Shown here piece by piece: positions 40,059-47,628 of a stretch of DNA of 49,364 nucleotides. The stretch lies in the IMG/VR virus record IMGVR_UViG_3300046501_000150, positions 1-49,364 of that record; one strand, given 5' to 3'. The stretch's first letter is position 1. Each line of letters opens with the position of its first letter. Below the pieces are notes generated by a model. It searched no databases. It worked only from the letters and a program-made list of their open reading frames with translations, and was not told the origin of the DNA. The translations under genes and the position numbers were made by a program. The stretch comes from a virus.

Positions 40059-40364
40059 ATGAGCAAGCAACAGGCGGCCCGCATCCTCCGGCATCAGCTG
40101 GATGAGCTTTCGCATACCGCTTCGCAGTCAGTTGCCGCGAATTCCGGGGGCTGGATCAGCTGCAGCGACAGGCTTCCCGATCTTCCAAAAGGCAGCGGAA
40201 AGCATCACGTCATGGGCTATACGCCAGCCAAAGATGCCCAGCGCTTTGCGAACGGCTCGCGCTTTCTTTACTGGAACGGTATCGACTGGCGCTACCCGGA
40301 CGGGGCGCGCTTCGAGCATCGAGTCACGCACTGGCAGCCATTTCTCGCGCCACCAACTGCATAA
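40059..40364 (+). CDS. DUF551 domain phage protein
   Basis: 101 residues from ATG at 40059 (MSKQQAARILRHQLDELSHT). GGWISCSDRLPDLPKGSGKH and NGIDWRYPDGARFEHRVTHW match DUF551, a small domain of phage early proteins (WISV.DRLP ... VTHWMPLP). GAGGATTGAGTG precedes the start. Function unknown. Confidence 0.85.
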   Translation: MSKQQAARILRHQLDELSHTASQSVAANSGGWISCSDRLPDLPKGSGKHHVMGYTPAKDAQRFANGSRFLYWNGIDWRYPDGARFEHRVTHWQPFLAPPTA

Positions 40365-40384
40365 CCCAGCCCCTGGAGGCAACC

Positions 40385-40807
40385 ATGAACGCAGCATTGC
40401 AGATTGCGCAACTGAACTACGACCGTGCGTTGCCTCCTGAGGATGACGTAGCGCGGGAAACGGCGGCGGCTGAATGGCTGGCTGAGTCGTGCGAGCAGAT
40501 CGTCCGGCATCGCGCTGACATCCGCTTCAAACGCATCGGGCATCCAGAGCGAGGCGTAACCCACGCTGAATACCTGGTCGCCCTCCAGTTTCACCTGAAC
40601 CAGCAGCAGATTGACGGCAGCGACAAGGAAGACTGGCTGGCCCAGCTCGTCCTGAACAACGCTTACGGATATGCATCGCCGACCATCGCGGGCTACCTGG
40701 TTGGCACCGGCCACCCCATGGACAAGCTCTTCGAAATCGCAGAGGCCCTACTTCGGCCTCTTGTCGACGACGCGCTGATCGCCAAGGCCGAGGACGACAC
40801 ACTATGA
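40385..40807 (+). CDS. Phage early protein, unknown function
   Basis: 140 residues, start MNAALQIAQLNYDRALPPED; helical, WLAESCEQIVRHRADIRFKR and LAQLVLNNAYGYASPTIAGY. GGAGGCAACC precedes ATG at 40385. Overlaps the next gene by 4 bases. Similar small proteins occur beside DUF551 genes in pseudomonad phages; role unknown. Confidence 0.7.
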   Translation: MNAALQIAQLNYDRALPPEDDVARETAAAEWLAESCEQIVRHRADIRFKRIGHPERGVTHAEYLVALQFHLNQQQIDGSDKEDWLAQLVLNNAYGYASPTIAGYLVGTGHPMDKLFEIAEALLRPLVDDALIAKAEDDTL

Positions 40808-40998
40808 GCCGCCAGATTATCGAAGCGGCCATTGCCGACATACCAACTCACGAAAACCCCGACCTTGCCTCAGGGCTGGCCGAGGGTCTCGTCATCGCCT
40901 ACTTCACGTCGCAGGTCATCGACTCCGACGAATTTAAAGACTACTGCGCGCGGATTCGGGCCGAGAGCCAAGCGCGCCAGCCAAGGAGAGCGGCATGA
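40804..40998 (+). CDS. Small phage protein, unknown function
   Basis: 64 residues, start MSRQIIEAAIADIPTHENPD; helical, ending RIRAESQARQPRRAA. ATGA overlaps at both ends show it is translated with its neighbours. No domain recognised. Confidence 0.68.
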   Translation: MSRQIIEAAIADIPTHENPDLASGLAEGLVIAYFTSQVIDSDEFKDYCARIRAESQARQPRRAA

Positions 40999-41486
40999 GC
41001 ATTGATTGGACCAAGGCGCCGGAAGGCACAATTGGCGCCATGGTTGCGGGGTTCAGCACTGCATCTGTGGGGTTCGGCGGCATCGAGTGGATCCCCTCCA
41101 GTGGGACGCCTTACGAGCACTACAGCCAAGGCTTTGATGCCTGGACTTACCATGAGGCTCCCAAGCCATGGAGCGGCGAAGGCCTGCCGCCGGTTGGGGC
41201 GGTTTGTGAAATCAAGCACCACAAGCTCGGATGGGTTCGGTGCGAAATTGTTGCCCACAAAGTTATGGATTGTGGGGGCAAGGCTCACGCTATCGCTTGG
41301 ATTGACGCCAATACTATTGACCAATCACAGGGGCTGCGCTTCCGTCAAATTCGCACCTCTGAGCAGATTGCGATCGATGAGATCGTAAAGGTGCTTCAGC
41401 AGGAATGCTGCGCCGGAGACTATGACGGCTCTCTGTCTGCCAAAGCTCTCTACGACGCTGGCTACCGCAAGCAGGTGACGCCATGA
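40995..41486 (+). CDS. Phage early protein, unknown function
   Basis: 163 residues, start MSIDWTKAPEGTIGAMVAGF. DWTKAPEG at the N-terminus is a frequent opening of small phage early proteins. PPVGAVCEIKHHKLGWVRCE (about 65-85) looks like a small SH3-like beta domain; the C-terminus SAKALYDAGYRK is a helical motif also found in EA-type phage proteins. Coupled to neighbours by ATGA. Confidence 0.72.
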   Translation: MSIDWTKAPEGTIGAMVAGFSTASVGFGGIEWIPSSGTPYEHYSQGFDAWTYHEAPKPWSGEGLPPVGAVCEIKHHKLGWVRCEIVAHKVMDCGGKAHAIAWIDANTIDQSQGLRFRQIRTSEQIAIDEIVKVLQQECCAGDYDGSLSAKALYDAGYRKQVTP

Positions 41487-41662
41487 GCACTGCACCGGTT
41501 AAATCGCTGATCGACGAGCAGGTTGAAGAGCTTGATGCTCGCAACGCTCACGCCCTGGTGCGCGGCACCTTCTCCCCACCTCGCGGCATGCGTGTTGCTG
41601 ATCTGCCCTACCCCATCAAAGCAGACTGGCTGAAGCGTCGGCCATTGAAGGGCTGGGGATGA
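41483..41662 (+). CDS. Small phage protein (59 aa)
   Basis: ATG at 41483 overlaps the previous stop (ATGA) and its own stop overlaps the next start. 59 residues beginning MSTAPVKSLIDEQVEELDAR and ending KRRPLKGWG. Basic C-terminus; function unknown. Confidence 0.68.
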   Translation: MSTAPVKSLIDEQVEELDARNAHALVRGTFSPPRGMRVADLPYPIKADWLKRRPLKGWG

Positions 41663-41775
41663 CCGGCTACCAGCGCGCCAAGCGCATCGCCTTCTGGCGA
41701 GGATCGGCAATCGCCCTCACCGCCGCAACAATCTGGATGCTGGCCAGCGCTTACGCCGGGCACATCACGCAGTAA
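41659..41775 (+). CDS. Single-pass membrane peptide (38 aa)
   Basis: ATG at 41659 coupled to the previous gene by ATGA. MTGYQRAKRIAFWRGSAIAL is followed by TAATIWMLASAYAGHITQ: basic N-terminus then one hydrophobic helix, so an inner-membrane peptide or a signal-like segment. Function unknown. Confidence 0.62.
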   Translation: MTGYQRAKRIAFWRGSAIALTAATIWMLASAYAGHITQ

Positions 41776-41829
41776 CCCTTCCCCATTTAACCGCAGCGCC
41801 CCGGCAACAGCATGGCGCAAGGAGCAATC

Positions 41830-42987
41830 ATGTCCGCAGCACAGCAACTCATCACCATCGACGACATCAGCGCCGATAACGCGCCGGTCATTTACGTGGC
41901 AGGCGGACTGAAGCAGTTCCTGGAGCACGCCACCGCCCAAGCCACCGGCGAAGTGCCTGACCTGACCACCCGCAAGGGCCGTGAGCGTATCGCCAGCTTG
42001 GCTGCGCAGGTCAGCAAGTCGAAGGCAGCGGTCGAGAAACCCGGTCGCGACTACCTGAAGCGTCTCAAGGAAATGCCGAAGATCGTCGAGACCGAGCTGC
42101 GTGAGTTCGTCACCAAGATGGACGCGCTGCGTGATGCCACCCGCCAGCCGCTGACTGATTGGGAAACGGCCAATGATGCGCGGATTGATGCGCACAACGA
42201 CCGGCTGGAGTGGCTGCGCGGGTTGCCGCTGAACCTGACCGGTGCCACGTCAGCCCACGTACAGGGCCTGATCGAGCAGGCCGAAGCAGTGGCGATTGAC
42301 GACAAGTGGGAGGAGTTCAAAGCTGAAGCAGCCGGCGTCAAGGACCTAACAATAAATGCGCTCCGGGCAATCCTTGTCGAGCTTCAACGGTACGAAGCTG
42401 AACAGGCTGAACTCGCGCGCCTCCGCGCCGAATCCGAAGCCCGAGCCGAGCAAGACCGAATTCGATTGGCACAGGAAGCAGCTGTAGAGCTAGAGCGCCA
42501 GCGTGTTGCCCTGGAACAGCAGGCCGAACGTGATGCAGCCGCCGCCCGTGAGCAGGCACTGATTGATCAAGCCGCCGCCCAGCAGCGCGCCGCTGAGCAG
42601 GCCGCCCGCGATGCCGAACAGGCCGCAGCCAATCAAGCCCTTCAATTACAACTGGCTGCCGAACAGGCCGAGCGCTTGAAGGTGCAGGCCGAGGCCGACC
42701 GGGTCGCAGCCATCCAGCGCGGCGAGCAAGAGCGCATTGCAGCCGAGCAACGCCAAGCCGCAGCGGTTGAGCGCGCACGGCTCGAAGAGATTGCCCGTCA
42801 GGAACAGGCCGCCGCTCAAGCTGCCCGCGAGGCCGCCGCCCGCGAAGCCGACAAGGCTCACAAGGGCGCGATCTACAAGGCCGCAAAGGAAGCGTTCATG
42901 GATAACAACATGACCGAAGAATGCGCCCGCCTGGCTGTGAAGCTGATTGCCAGCGGCATGATCCCGAACATCAAAATTACTTACTGA
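41830..42987 (+). CDS. Coiled-coil phage protein upstream of ERF
   Basis: 385 residues from ATG at 41830 (MSAAQQLITIDDISADNAPV), AAGGAG upstream. Globular N-terminal ~190 residues (ITIDDISADNAPVIYVAGGL, TRKGRERIASLAAQVSKSKA), then a long Ala/Gln/Glu/Arg coiled coil (about 195-345) of TolA-like composition, and a small C-terminal domain (AKEAFMDNNMTEECARLAVK). Proteins of this type stand next to ERF or RecT genes in many phages and may aid recombination; no enzymatic motif. The repeats make a TolA annotation likely but misleading. Confidence 0.75.
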   Translation: MSAAQQLITIDDISADNAPVIYVAGGLKQFLEHATAQATGEVPDLTTRKGRERIASLAAQVSKSKAAVEKPGRDYLKRLKEMPKIVETELREFVTKMDALRDATRQPLTDWETANDARIDAHNDRLEWLRGLPLNLTGATSAHVQGLIEQAEAVAIDDKWEEFKAEAAGVKDLTINALRAILVELQRYEAEQAELARLRAESEARAEQDRIRLAQEAAVELERQRVALEQQAERDAAAAREQALIDQAAAQQRAAEQAARDAEQAAANQALQLQLAAEQAERLKVQAEADRVAAIQRGEQERIAAEQRQAAAVERARLEEIARQEQAAAQAAREAAAREADKAHKGAIYKAAKEAFMDNNMTEECARLAVKLIASGMIPNIKITY

Positions 42988-42994
42988 GGTTGCC

Positions 42995-43771
42995 ATGACC
43001 AACGTCGCCCGAATGGAAACAGCCGACCGGATGCCGGTACAGGCTCCAGAGTCCGCAACGATCCTCCAAATCATCCAGCAGGTCGCCATGTCGCCAGACG
43101 CGGACATCGACAAGATGGAACGCCTGATGGCGATGCATGAGCGCTTCCAGGCGCAGCAGGCCAAGCAGCAATTCGACGAAGCGCTGGCCCAGATGCAGGA
43201 AGAACTGCCCGTCATTGGTGAGCGTGGCGGCATCAAGGACAAAAGCGGCCGCATCCAGAGCACTTACGCGCTGTGGGAAGACATCAACGAAATGATCAAG
43301 CCTGTGCTGGCAAGACATGGCTTTGGCCTTTCGTTCCGCACCCCGCGTAACGAGAAAGGCATCGAGGTTGAGGGTGTGCTCAGTCACCGCGCCGGACACC
43401 GCGAGACGACCTCGCTGCTCCTGCCGGCCGATACCAGCGGCAGCAAGAATGGCGTTCAGGCTGTGGCCTCCAGTGTGAGCTACGGCAAGCGCTACACGGC
43501 AGGTGCCCTGCTCAACTTCACCACCACTGGCGAAGACGACGACGGCAACGGAGCTGTGGTTACACCGCGTGTGACGTCGGCACAGGCAGCGACCCTCGCC
43601 ATGCTGCTGGAGAAGTGCAGCGAGAGGGCAAAGGCAGCCTTTGCAACCATGCACGGCACCCCGGCCTCGGTCGAGAAAGCAGTGTTTGACCAAGTACTGG
43701 CGATGCTCACCAAGTCGGCATCCCAAAACAGCAAGTCCGCCGAGGAGAGCCAGAATGAAAATAATCAGTAA
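42995..43771 (+). CDS. ERF-family single-strand annealing protein
   Basis: 258 residues. The ERF core is clear: ERFQAQQAKQQFDEALAQMQ, AYALWEDINEMIKPVLARHG-like segment (STYALWEDINEMIKPVLARH), GFGLSFRTP and SSVSYGKRYTAGALLNFTT, then an acidic GEDDDGN. It anneals complementary ssDNA for phage recombination and circularisation. It overlaps the nuclease gene start by 17 bases, and the two form a synaptase-nuclease pair like lambda Red. Confidence 0.94.
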   Translation: MTNVARMETADRMPVQAPESATILQIIQQVAMSPDADIDKMERLMAMHERFQAQQAKQQFDEALAQMQEELPVIGERGGIKDKSGRIQSTYALWEDINEMIKPVLARHGFGLSFRTPRNEKGIEVEGVLSHRAGHRETTSLLLPADTSGSKNGVQAVASSVSYGKRYTAGALLNFTTTGEDDDGNGAVVTPRVTSAQAATLAMLLEKCSERAKAAFATMHGTPASVEKAVFDQVLAMLTKSASQNSKSAEESQNENNQ

Positions 43772-44372
43772 TGTCGAGCAAGGTACTCAGGCGTGGCTGG
43801 ATCTGCGCTTGGGCATCATCACCTGCTCTGAGCTGGATTCGCTGCTGGTCAACGGCAAAGGCGAGGCAGGCTTCGGCGCTGGTGCCTTCACCTACATGAA
43901 CACGCTGATCGGTGAGCGCATCACCGGTGAGGCTGCCGACCCGTTCCAGGGCAACCGCCACACCGAGCGCGGGCATGAATATGAAGGCATTGCCCGAAAC
44001 CTGTACGAGTCGCGCGAAGAAGTGAAGGTCGATCAGGTAGGGATCATCCTAAATCACGGTATCGGCTACTCGCCGGACTCGCTGGTGGGTGCCACGGGCC
44101 TGACCGAGATTAAAACCAAGCTTCCGAAGCTGCAGGTCGAGGTGATCCTCGGCGGCGAAGTGCCAAAAGAGCACATCGCTCAATGCCAGGGTGGGCTCTG
44201 GGTATCGGAACGTGAGTGGATCGACTTCGTTTGCTACTGGCCGGGCATGCCGCTGTTTATCAAGCGTGCCTACCGAGACGAGGTGCTCATCCGCAAGCTG
44301 AACGAGCGCGTCAAAACCTTCTACGAAATCCTCGACGAACGCATGAACCGCGTTCTCGGCATCGCTGCTTAA
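43755..44372 (+). CDS. YqaJ-type viral exonuclease (lambda Exo-like)
   Basis: 205 residues from ATG at 43755 (MKIISNVEQGTQAWLDLRLG), GAGGAG upstream. TQAWLDLRLGIITCSE is the N-terminal YqaJ signature; TERGHEYEG supplies a Glu, Asp108 stands in YSPDSLVG and the ExK pair Glu118/Lys120 in LTEIKTK, the PD-(D/E)XK core. It resects 5' ends to provide ssDNA for the ERF annealase encoded just upstream. Confidence 0.94.
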   Translation: MKIISNVEQGTQAWLDLRLGIITCSELDSLLVNGKGEAGFGAGAFTYMNTLIGERITGEAADPFQGNRHTERGHEYEGIARNLYESREEVKVDQVGIILNHGIGYSPDSLVGATGLTEIKTKLPKLQVEVILGGEVPKEHIAQCQGGLWVSEREWIDFVCYWPGMPLFIKRAYRDEVLIRKLNERVKTFYEILDERMNRVLGIAA

Positions 44373-44384
44373 CAAGGAATCAAC

Positions 44385-44849
44385 ATGCCAACACTATCTG
44401 ACGTCGGCCGCCTCGGTCGGGACGCTGAAATCCGCTACACGCCGGGCGGTGACGCTGTGTGCAATCTTGCTCTGGCCTGTGAATACGGCCGCAAAGGCAC
44501 TGACGGCAAGAAGCCCACCCAGTGGATCGACGCAACGCTCTGGGGCAAGCAGGCTGAAGCGCTGGCCCCGTATCTGCTCAAGGGGCAGCAACTGCACTTC
44601 ACTATCGACGATGCCCACGTCGAGACTTTCCCAAAGAGTGACGGCACCCAAGGCATCAAGCTGACCGGTCGAGTGATTGTGATCAAGTTCGCAGGCAGCC
44701 CACCGCAGCAGGATCAGCCCGCACCGCAGCAGCAGTCGCGCCCGGCCAATCAGCAGGCCCGGCCTCAGCAGCAATCTCGACCAGCCCCGCAGCAGTCACC
44801 ACAGCCTGCGGCAGACTTCGACAGCTTCGACGACGACATACCGTTTTGA
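44385..44849 (+). CDS. ssb: Single-stranded DNA-binding protein
   Basis: 154 residues. OB fold: VGRLGRDAEIRYTPGGDAVC, WIDATLWGKQAEALAPYLLK, GQQLHFTIDD; then a Pro/Gln-rich linker (QQQSRPANQQARPQQQSRPA) and the acidic tip DDDIPF that recruits partner proteins. It is the phage SSB of the recombination/replication module. AAGGAA precedes ATG at 44385. Confidence 0.95.
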   Translation: MPTLSDVGRLGRDAEIRYTPGGDAVCNLALACEYGRKGTDGKKPTQWIDATLWGKQAEALAPYLLKGQQLHFTIDDAHVETFPKSDGTQGIKLTGRVIVIKFAGSPPQQDQPAPQQQSRPANQQARPQQQSRPAPQQSPQPAADFDSFDDDIPF

Positions 44850-44921
44850 GGCGCATCAACACCAAGGTCCGCACACGAAGGCGGGCCGAACAACTCAACC
44901 TCCCACCGAGCGGACTGAGAA

Positions 44922-45134
44922 ATGCAGACTCAAAAAGCGAACACGCGGGTCGACACCCACCAGCGCAAAGGCCCCACCCACCACAAAGCGAAGCTGACCA
45001 CAGCTCAGGTAGATGACATGCGTGAAATCTACGAAAGCGGCGGTGTCACTTACGCCCTGCTGGCCGAGGTCTTCAAATGCGGATTATGCACAGCACGCGA
45101 CATCGTGCTTTACCGCACGCGACTGCATGGGTGA
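44922..45134 (+). CDS. Small HTH-like phage protein
   Basis: 70 residues, start MQTQKANTRVDTHQRKGPTH. LTTAQVDDMREIYESGGVTY followed by ALLAEVFKCGLCTARDIVL looks like a resolvase-type helix-turn-helix (TxxQVxxMRxxYxxGxxxxxLAxxFxxS). Basic N-terminus. It may bind DNA as a regulator; no direct proof. Confidence 0.68.
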   Translation: MQTQKANTRVDTHQRKGPTHHKAKLTTAQVDDMREIYESGGVTYALLAEVFKCGLCTARDIVLYRTRLHG

Positions 45135-45137
45135 CTT

Positions 45138-45479
45138 ATGGCAATGAGCCAAGAGCAGCGTAACGAGAAGCTCGCAACCAAGCGGGCCAAGTTCGCCGAG
45201 AAGGAATTGCGCCACCGGGTTCGGCCTGGCATTGAGGAAGCCCTGAGAAGAGTCAGGGCTCGCGCCGACGATATAGAAACCAGTGAGCTTCTGCAGGTCG
45301 CCATCATGAAGATGGACTTGATGGGCGATGAAGAGCTTCGGTTATTCGCAGAATATCCGCGCCACGAAATACTAGTTAGCGAATCCGTGGCGCGGGAGAT
45401 TTACGATCACGGCGTCCGAAGCATCTTGAATCACCCGGATCAGGATCTTGACGACGAGATCGAGAGCCCTACTGCATAA
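45138..45479 (+). CDS. Small phage protein, carries inverted repeat site C
   Basis: 113 residues, start MAMSQEQRNEKLATKRAKFA (an ATG 6 bases later is an alternative). Basic N-terminal helix, then acidic helical part ending DQDLDDEIESPTA. Not recognised. Its codons for RHEILVSESVARE contain the third copy of the dispersed inverted repeat. Confidence 0.68.
   Translation: MAMSQEQRNEKLATKRAKFAEKELRHRVRPGIEEALRRVRARADDIETSELLQVAIMKMDLMGDEELRLFAEYPRHEILVSESVAREIYDHGVRSILNHPDQDLDDEIESPTA
45358..45394. repeat. Dispersed inverted repeat, site C
   Basis: CGCGCCACG (45358-45366), 19-base spacer, CGTGGCGCG (45386-45394), inside the gene 45138-45479. Arms identical to the outer 9+9 bp of sites A and B; inner bases AAAT/AATC differ, so the identity is not explained by duplication of a longer segment. 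Confidence 0.85.
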
Positions 45480-45497
45480 CAAAGGGGCCGGATGCTG

Positions 45498-45560
45498 AAA
45501 CCTGATTCGTCAGGTTTCGTTATGTCTGACAACTGGCGCGTCGGTTCGACGAAGTCGAAC
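45498..45560. other. Two strong hairpins between early genes and the Abi-like gene
   Basis: AAACCTGA-TTCG-TCAGGTTT (45498-45517) is a perfect 8-bp stem with the stable UUCG loop. GTTCGAC-GAA-GTCGAAC (45544-45560) is a perfect 7-bp stem. No T-run follows either, so they are not classical terminators. They mark the left border of the insert carrying 45631-46425. Confidence 0.6.
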
Positions 45561-45630
45561 AGAGAACTGATACGGAAACCTGAGCACGAGATTATAGGTG
45601 CTGTGACTAATGATATTCTCATTCTAACGA

Positions 45631-46425
45631 TCAACTTTCGTGCGCCCCGTATATGGCAAGAGCGGCTGAATTTTTCCCCCATGCGGCTTTAGCAATTCGA
45701 CGCACGTCATCCTTGTTCATTAAAAGTTCAATATCCAAGTTGTCGAACAACTGAAATTCTTCAGCATATTTCCTGAAGTTTTCGCCCTTCTCACTCAGGC
45801 AATTGTAGAATATGAGAGCCAACTCAAAATCCGACAGTAGTGATCTGACAACCACCCCCAATTTTTGCCGATCAGGGTAATCACTCTCGGATAAAAATTT
45901 GAAGACGCTGTAAAGAGACCTTAAGTACACTCCAAGATCGCTATGAAAATGTCCCCAGATAACCGTGTAGGCTTTAAGAAGCGCCGCGTCATGGTTGCGA
46001 GTCTTGGCCGCAGCCCCATAGATACGCCTCATATTTCGGAAAATGGTTTTGAGGCAGTCCCGCCCTGTAGCCACAACGATTCTTGTTTTTGAGTCCGCCA
46101 AATCAAGCCTATCCACAACATTTTGCTGCAAAGTCAGGCGACTGTAAAATTGAGCTTCGAATTGTTGCATATCAGACTTTTCTTTCTGTACCGATAGGTC
46201 TCGACGCTGGTACAAGAGTGTGGCGACCACACCACTACAAGCCAAAGCAGAAAAAAGAGCGTTTATTACGCCAAAAGCATCACCGAATGTTCCAGCGCGG
46301 GCTCTATCTAATACGCCGTTTGGTGCAGTGTCCAACCCAGAATAAAGAAAGAACCAGTAGCCGATATAGGTTCCTACGATTATCAAAACGACAATGCCTA
46401 TAAATTTATCCAGTCGTGACTTCAT
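45631..46425 (-). CDS. putAbiC-like abortive infection membrane protein
   Basis: 264 residues from ATG at 46425 (MKSRLDKFIGIVVLIIVGTY), GGGAG upstream. Two TM helices at about 8-30 and 46-70, then a cytosolic domain matching the putative phage abortive infection (putAbiC) pattern: MQQFEAQFYSRLTLQQNVVD, TGRDCLKTIFRNMRRIY, DLGVYLRSLYSVFKFLSESD, LLSDFELALIFYNCLSEKG. Opposite orientation to the early operon and visibly lower GC than the flanks mark it as recent cargo. It would protect the lysogen from other phages. Family by motif reading only. Confidence 0.78.
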   Translation of the reverse strand: MKSRLDKFIGIVVLIIVGTYIGYWFFLYSGLDTAPNGVLDRARAGTFGDAFGVINALFSALACSGVVATLLYQRRDLSVQKEKSDMQQFEAQFYSRLTLQQNVVDRLDLADSKTRIVVATGRDCLKTIFRNMRRIYGAAAKTRNHDAALLKAYTVIWGHFHSDLGVYLRSLYSVFKFLSESDYPDRQKLGVVVRSLLSDFELALIFYNCLSEKGENFRKYAEEFQLFDNLDIELLMNKDDVRRIAKAAWGKNSAALAIYGAHES

Positions 46426-46540
46426 CACTTCTTGCTCCCTGATCCGGCTCCATGCCGGTCACCCGTAATACCCCAACTCAAACCAAATAGCCACTATGTC
46501 GCATCCGGTCTCGGAGGGCGGCGCATGCATGGAGATCACC

Positions 46541-47101
46541 ATGAGCAGCTACTTTTACAAAACCTCCGCGCCATCAGTTCTGGCCGCCGTCCAGGCGTGG
46601 GACGCGATCCGCGCTGAGTTCGACTTAAAGCGCATCAAGCTGAAGGACATCTTCGGCGGTCAAGGCTCGCCCATGTCCTCCGGCAACGACAGCTATGTCG
46701 GCGGCGTGAAGATCAGCGACAGCCGCGATCTGGATGTCTATTGGTGTCGGCCAGATGAATACGGGTATCGCTCGCTGCGAACTGCAGCAAAGCCCGAAAA
46801 AGGCGCAACAAAGGAAGCGCGGGCAGCCTACAAGGCTGAGCACGAACGCCTAACTGGATTGTGGAAAGAGAATTGCCCGGCGCGTATCAGCAAGGACGAC
46901 GTCTGGAAGGCAATCGGAGTCGACTTCGGTAGCATTTGGCTGAGCGGTGGCGTGTTCTTCGAGCACGATGGCGTCGTGTACCTGCACCTTGGCTTCCAAC
47001 TCAAACCGGAAGGCGAAGGCGTCGACGGTGCTGCTGAAATCCTTTCGAGTGAGTTAGAGGCGGCCCGCCAAGCAGTGCTTGGGAAACGCAAGGCCGCCTA
47101 A
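46541..47101 (+). CDS. Phage early protein, unknown function
   Basis: 186 residues from ATG at 46541 (MSSYFYKTSAPSVLAAVQAW), GGAG 6 bases upstream; ATG at 46529 is an alternative. SAPSVLAAVQAWDAIRAEFD and SYVGGVKISDSRDLDVYWCR open an alpha/beta protein; GSIWLSGGVFFEHDGVVYLH lies near residues 130-155. Unrecognised. It continues the plus operon after the Abi-like insert. Confidence 0.72.
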   Translation: MSSYFYKTSAPSVLAAVQAWDAIRAEFDLKRIKLKDIFGGQGSPMSSGNDSYVGGVKISDSRDLDVYWCRPDEYGYRSLRTAAKPEKGATKEARAAYKAEHERLTGLWKENCPARISKDDVWKAIGVDFGSIWLSGGVFFEHDGVVYLHLGFQLKPEGEGVDGAAEILSSELEAARQAVLGKRKAA

Positions 47102-47105
47102 GCAG

Positions 47106-47222
47106 TCAGCAAGCGCCAGGCGGAATGCCGCCCTTGTTGAAGTCTTTCAGACGCTCCCGCTCTTCCTTGGTGGAGTGCGCTGGAGTGTCATCCTTTGGGG
47201 GTTCTTTCTTTTCGTCAGTCAT
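47106..47222 (-). CDS. Small charged protein (38 aa), minus-strand pair
   Basis: ATG at 47222 with GAGGG 7 bases upstream; the frame is open to an ATG at 47267 without a ribosome site. Begins MTDEKKEPPKDDTPAHSTKE, then ERERLKDFNKGGIPPGAC. Very hydrophilic. Downstream of 47322-47543 on the minus strand, probably one transcript. Function unknown. Confidence 0.52.
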   Translation of the reverse strand: MTDEKKEPPKDDTPAHSTKEERERLKDFNKGGIPPGAC

Positions 47223-47321
47223 GCTGCTGCCCTCTTTAGTGGTTCCTGGTTTGGCAACGTGAGGCATGTGCAGTTCAAAGTTTCCGGCTCCGGGGTCACG
47301 CTACACCAGCGACGTTGCAAG

Positions 47322-47543
47322 CTACCGGTCAACGAGATCGAAGCCCTTCACCAGGTCCCGGCAGTATCGAAGCTCATGCACCGCACCCGGCTTGAACTGC
47401 TCGAACCACCCAACCATTTCCTCTTCGGTCAATTCGGCAGCCGCCAGCTCTGACAGCTCGTCGATATCGATACCCATGCTCGCTGCCGTTGCAAATACAG
47501 CTATGAGCGCCTGCTTCAGTTCCATTGCGTGCTTGTCGGTCAT
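47322..47543 (-). CDS. Small phage protein on minus strand
   Basis: 73 residues, start MTDKHAMELKQALIAVFATA; AGGAGGGAACCGAA precedes ATG at 47543. Helical, acidic (IDIDELSELAAAELTEEEMV). A TTGAAA-N17-TAAGCT hexamer pair with the direct repeat TTGAAAGG lies about 40-70 bases upstream on the minus strand. It opposes the plus operon and is divergent from the methyltransferase gene, so may be expressed in the lysogen. Unknown function. Confidence 0.65.
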   Translation of the reverse strand: MTDKHAMELKQALIAVFATAASMGIDIDELSELAAAELTEEEMVGWFEQFKPGAVHELRYCRDLVKGFDLVDR

Positions 47544-47628
47544 TTCGGTTCCCTCCTGGGTTCGACTGAAGCTTAGACGGGCCTTTCAACCCTTTCAACG
47601 AATCACGCCACACCGGCGAGGATCCCGC

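Noticed and set aside
41830-42987. TolA or other envelope protein
   Set aside because: The similarity would come from the Ala/Glu/Gln-rich coiled coil; there is no TM segment or signal peptide, and the gene sits beside ERF.
45492-45692. Plus-strand 66-codon gene between early gene and Abi-like gene
   Set aside because: It starts at a hairpin, has no convincing ribosome site, and its 3' half overlaps the Abi-like gene, which has clear family features.
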